Assembly: GCA_963812965.1 (NCBI GenBank)
Contig: CAWEXG010000013.1
Span: 1 to 8,009, forward strand
Direction: 5' to 3'
From: DASXMT01 sp963812965
GTDB taxonomy: Bacteria > Actinomycetota > Acidimicrobiia > Acidimicrobiales > RAAP-2
Length of the DNA stretch: 8,009 nt
The notes beneath the pieces are model-generated. The model was not told the DNA's origin and searched no databases. It saw only the letters and a program-made list of their open reading frames with translations. Made by a program: the position numbers and the translations under genes. This document shows positions 6,170 to 8,009 of this stretch, piece after piece; the stretch's first letter is position 1; every line of letters starts with the position of its first letter.

Positions 6170-6198
6170 ATCTAACTCTAGGTTCTTTCCATTGTCAA
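6170..6198 (-). promoter_or_regulatory. Sigma-70-type promoter for the large gene
   Basis: On the minus strand TTGACA (6193-6198), a 17-base spacer, then TTAGAT (6170-6175). The -35 box is perfect; the -10 box matches TATAAT at three positions. Transcription would start near 6163, giving a leader of about 80 bases before the start at 6081. Confidence 0.55.
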
Positions 6199-6478
6199 GA
6201 GCGGGGTGTGATCTTTTTGGTGGAAGCTGGGGTTCCAGAGGAGCCGAGCTGGGCTGGAGTCGGTTCCAGAGACTCAGAGAATCGGTGGGGCGTACTGGGG
6301 TTCCAGAAAAACAGAGTGCGACCGCTCGGCCGCAGCGACATCGCCAGCAACCCGCGCTGGTGGACCTGCTCGGACCGGTAACCCGTGGCTAATCTCAAAC
6401 TCGACAACGATGATCGGGGCAGGCGAGGCGAGCGCAAGGCTGGGACTCGCCTACCAGCCGAGCGATTGGAGAAGATCA
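6199..6478. other. Non-coding divergent region between the large gene's promoter and the VOC gene
   Basis: No credible gene was found. With the leader it forms the intergenic space between divergent genes. It holds three copies of GGTTCCAGA at 6231, 6262 and 6299. I see no convincing -35/-10 pair facing the VOC gene. In-frame ATG 6410 upstream of the VOC start has no ribosome binding site and would add a tail unlike the family. Confidence 0.55.
6227..6307 (+). repeat. Three short repeats of GGTTCCAGA with small dyads
   Basis: GGTTCCAGA occurs at 6231-6239, 6262-6270 and 6299-6307. The first and third copies are part of an identical 13-mer, CTGGGGTTCCAGA (6227-6239, 6295-6307). Each copy is the right half of a small dyad: CTGG-ggtt-CCAG twice, and CTGGA-gtcggt-TCCAG in the middle. 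The position upstream of a promoter suggests protein-binding sites, which is unproven. Confidence 0.5.
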
Positions 6479-6934
6479 ATGGTCAACCCGATTCCTGACA
6501 CGTATCCTCGTGTGACGCCGTATCTCTACATCGATGGGGCGCAGGCCGCCATCGACTTCTACACCGACGTGCTCGGTGCCGGCGTGCGCATGACGATGCC
6601 CGGCCCCGATGGCAAGGTCGGTCACGCTGAGCTGAACATTGGAGACTCGGTGATCATGCTCGCCGACGAGTTCCCCGACATGGGCATCCGAGGGCCGAAG
6701 TCGATTGGGGGGTCACCTGTGGCCATCCATGTCTACGTGGACGACGTGGACGCCACCTTCGAGAAGGCCCTCAGCGCCGGGGCTACCACGCTGCGCCCGG
6801 TGGAAGACAAGTTCTACGGAGACCGGGGCGGCGAGTTCGAAGATCCCTTCGGCCACCGCTGGAGCATCGCCTCCCACACCGAGGACCTCAGCCCCGAGGA
6901 GATGGAGCGACGCATAGGCCAGATGCCCGGCTAG
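6479..6934 (+). CDS. VOC (glyoxalase/PhnB-like) family protein
   Basis: 151 residues, typical for single-chain two-module VOC proteins of the PhnB-like group. VTPYLYIDGAQAAIDFYTDVLGA (12-34) is the first beta-alpha-beta module. GKVGHAELNIGDSVIMLADEFP follows at 45-66, VAIHVYVDDVDATFEKALSAGA at 81-102 opens the second module, and GEFEDPFGHRWSIASH ends it at 118-133. H49, H126 and the E119/E121 pair are candidate metal-binding or pocket residues. These folds include glyoxalases, dioxygenases and bleomycin- or fosfomycin-resistance proteins; the substrate cannot be read from sequence. The ATG at 6479 has GGAGAAG (6468-6474) upstream, with 7 bases between GGAG and ATG, and fits the family N-terminus; an in-frame ATG at 6410 is rejected. 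The methyltransferase gene follows after 44 bases in the same direction. Confidence 0.9.
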   Translation: MVNPIPDTYPRVTPYLYIDGAQAAIDFYTDVLGAGVRMTMPGPDGKVGHAELNIGDSVIMLADEFPDMGIRGPKSIGGSPVAIHVYVDDVDATFEKALSAGATTLRPVEDKFYGDRGGEFEDPFGHRWSIASHTEDLSPEEMERRIGQMPG

Positions 6935-6978
6935 AGCTATACGCGCGAGCCTTGGAGCTTGCGGGAGAGAAGGACGAC

Positions 6979-7596
6979 ATGACCACGGCTGACGTCCCAC
7001 ACCCTGACTGGGATGACTCCTATGCCGGCCCGCCACCGCCCTGGGACATCGGCCGCCCGCAGCCCGCCTTGGTCCGTCTCGCCGAGGCTGGCGCGCTCAC
7101 CGGTGCACTGCTCGACGCCGGCTGCGGCACCGGCGAACACACCATCCTCGCTGCGCTCCACGGCGCCCGCGCCGTCGGTATCGACGTCTCTCCGCGCGCC
7201 ATCGAGCTCGCCCGCCGCAAGGCGGCCGTACGCGGCATCGACACCAGCTTCCAGGTGCTCGACGCGCTCCATCTCGACTCGCTCGGCGAGACCTTCGACA
7301 CCATCGTCGACAGCGGGCTGTTCCACGTCTTCGACGACGCGGCTCGTATCCACTACGTCACGGCTCTGCAGGTAGCGCTCCGCCCAGGTGGCTACCTTCA
7401 CCTCATGTGCTTCAGCGACCGCCAACCTGGCGACTGGGGTCCCCGTCGGGTTACCGAAGGCGAGTTGCGCGCCACGTTTGGCTCCGGCTGGCGAATCGAG
7501 TCGCTCGCCTCCGACCGCTTCGACATCAACCCAGGCCTCGGCACCCCCACTGCTGAGGCCTGGCTGGCGGAGATCGTCCGACTGGCGCCCCAGTAA
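6979..7596 (+). CDS. Class I SAM-dependent methyltransferase
   Basis: 205 residues with a Rossmann-type SAM-binding domain. Motif I is LLDAGCGTGEHT (44-55); GIDVS (67-71) carries the acidic residue (D69) expected to bind the SAM ribose, and D95 in FQVLDALHLD is the likely adenine contact. FDTIVDSGLFHVFDD (106-120) and ALRPGGYLHLMCFSD (133-147) match the later strands. The N-terminal PPPPWDIGRPQPALVRL (18-34) recalls the lid region of thiopurine methyltransferase-like and related small-molecule enzymes, so a small-molecule rather than nucleic-acid substrate is more likely; this is inference. The ATG at 6979 is preceded by AGAAGGA (6968-6974); a TTG nine codons earlier is less likely. The gene follows the VOC gene by 44 bases with no visible terminator, which suggests co-transcription. 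Confidence 0.9.
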   Translation: MTTADVPHPDWDDSYAGPPPPWDIGRPQPALVRLAEAGALTGALLDAGCGTGEHTILAALHGARAVGIDVSPRAIELARRKAAVRGIDTSFQVLDALHLDSLGETFDTIVDSGLFHVFDDAARIHYVTALQVALRPGGYLHLMCFSDRQPGDWGPRRVTEGELRATFGSGWRIESLASDRFDINPGLGTPTAEAWLAEIVRLAPQ

Positions 7597-7712
7597 CAGC
7601 GTTCTGCTGACTCCGGCCCGAACCGGAACTCCAACTCCTCGCCCGCAGAATCGGCTACCGCGAGACTTGCAGCCGGTTCACACCGAGGGATGGCCGAGCT
7701 TCCAGAAGGCGC
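7597..7712. other. Gap between convergent genes
   Basis: The methyltransferase and the 58-residue gene converge here. GAACCGG (7620-7626) and CCGGTTC (7673-7679) form a 7-bp inverted repeat, but the 46-base loop and lack of a T run make it a weak terminator candidate. Confidence 0.35.
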
Positions 7713-7889
7713 TTACTTACCGCCGAAGGCGGCCTGAAAGCGTAGATAGAAAGCAGCAAATACCAGGACAATGCCGACGTTTCCTATCAAGAGTGCCCAA
7801 AAGTGGTGCCTGAAGAACAGAATGTCAAGACCGACCACGACGGCTACGAGCGCAAGCACGTAAACCATGACGGTCGCTCGTCCACCCAT
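7713..7889 (-). CDS. Small membrane protein, 58 residues, two predicted transmembrane segments
   Basis: On the minus strand ATG at 7887-7889 opens a 58-codon frame ending in TAA at 7713-7715. The protein starts MGGRATVMVYVLALVAVVVG and ends YLRFQAAFGGK. Hydrophobic segments at about 6-26 and 30-49 are separated by a short basic turn RHH (27-29), giving a helical hairpin in the cytoplasmic membrane. The motif DILFFRHHFWALLIGNVGIV resembles short uncharacterised actinobacterial membrane proteins I have seen, but I cannot name a family or function. The start has TAGG eight bases upstream, a weak ribosome binding site, and an in-frame stop lies four codons before it, so the frame cannot be longer. 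An internal ATG at codon 8 is an alternative. The gene converges with the methyltransferase gene. Confidence 0.7.
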   Translation of the reverse strand: MGGRATVMVYVLALVAVVVGLDILFFRHHFWALLIGNVGIVLVFAAFYLRFQAAFGGK

Positions 7890-8009
7890 TGTGCAAGCCT
7901 ACCAGTGGCCCCATCTCCCCAAGGTGCCCAACACGGATCGAGGCAGAGGTCTCGCACCGATCAGCGAGCCGCCCCAGTAGATACCGAGGGAACGGCCGGA
8001 CCGAGTCGG

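Noticed and set aside
6082..6171. Start of the large gene at ATG 6171
   Set aside because: The predicted promoter overlaps this ATG, it lacks a good ribosome binding site, and a well-placed AGGGGG serves the ATG at 6081.
6410..6478. N-terminal extension of the VOC protein from ATG 6410
   Set aside because: There is no ribosome binding site at 6410, while GGAG sits 7 bases before the ATG at 6479, which matches the family's usual N-terminus.
7388..7813. Plus-strand open frame overlapping the methyltransferase end and the small gene
   Set aside because: It is rich in Ser, Pro, Arg and Thr, has no domain, and overlaps two better supported genes.
7899..8009. Minus-strand frame open to the window edge (about 36 codons, ending ...GTLGRWGHW)
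   Set aside because: It could be the end of an upstream gene, but it is short, unrecognised and competes with another open frame on the same strand; not enough to call.

Overview
The window looks like accessory DNA from a high-GC actinobacterium, most likely of the Acidimicrobiia type. This rests on GC-rich coding sequence, GTG and ATG starts with AGGAG-like ribosome binding sites, and a secreted protein ending in tandem GYWLVAADGGIFTFGDA repeats, a family I associate with acidimicrobial genomes. The taxonomic call is inference. || Left part (1-1763): insertion-sequence debris and one intact insertion sequence. Bases 3-317 carry the terminal repeat and C-terminal coding remnant of an IS481-family transposase on the minus strand. 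Next to it is a structurally complete IS256-family element of about 1430 bp (326-1755). It has an intact 413-residue DDE transposase, matching ends, and an 8-bp target duplication that matches at 7 of 8 positions. Its left inverted repeat is split by about 47 extra bases that contain a hairpin. || Middle (1764-6478): a 313-base non-coding stretch with hairpins lies downstream of one very large minus-strand gene (2077-6081). The gene encodes a secreted protein of about 1334 residues: a signal peptide with a long N-terminal extension, Ig-like domains alternating with three unrecognised cysteine-containing modules, and six C-terminal 42-residue repeats. Upstream are a TTGACA-N17-TTAGAT promoter, a 5' leader hairpin, and a run of ten G just inside the coding start that could allow phase variation. 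|| Right part (6479-8009): a plus-strand pair, a VOC/PhnB-like protein and a class I SAM-dependent methyltransferase, 44 bases apart and probably co-transcribed. Facing them on the minus strand is a 58-residue protein with two predicted membrane segments. The last 120 bases hold nothing I can call. || The best candidates for something undescribed are the large modular surface protein with its possible homopolymer switch, and the split-end IS256 element. No defence system, CRISPR array, RNA gene or biosynthetic cluster was seen.
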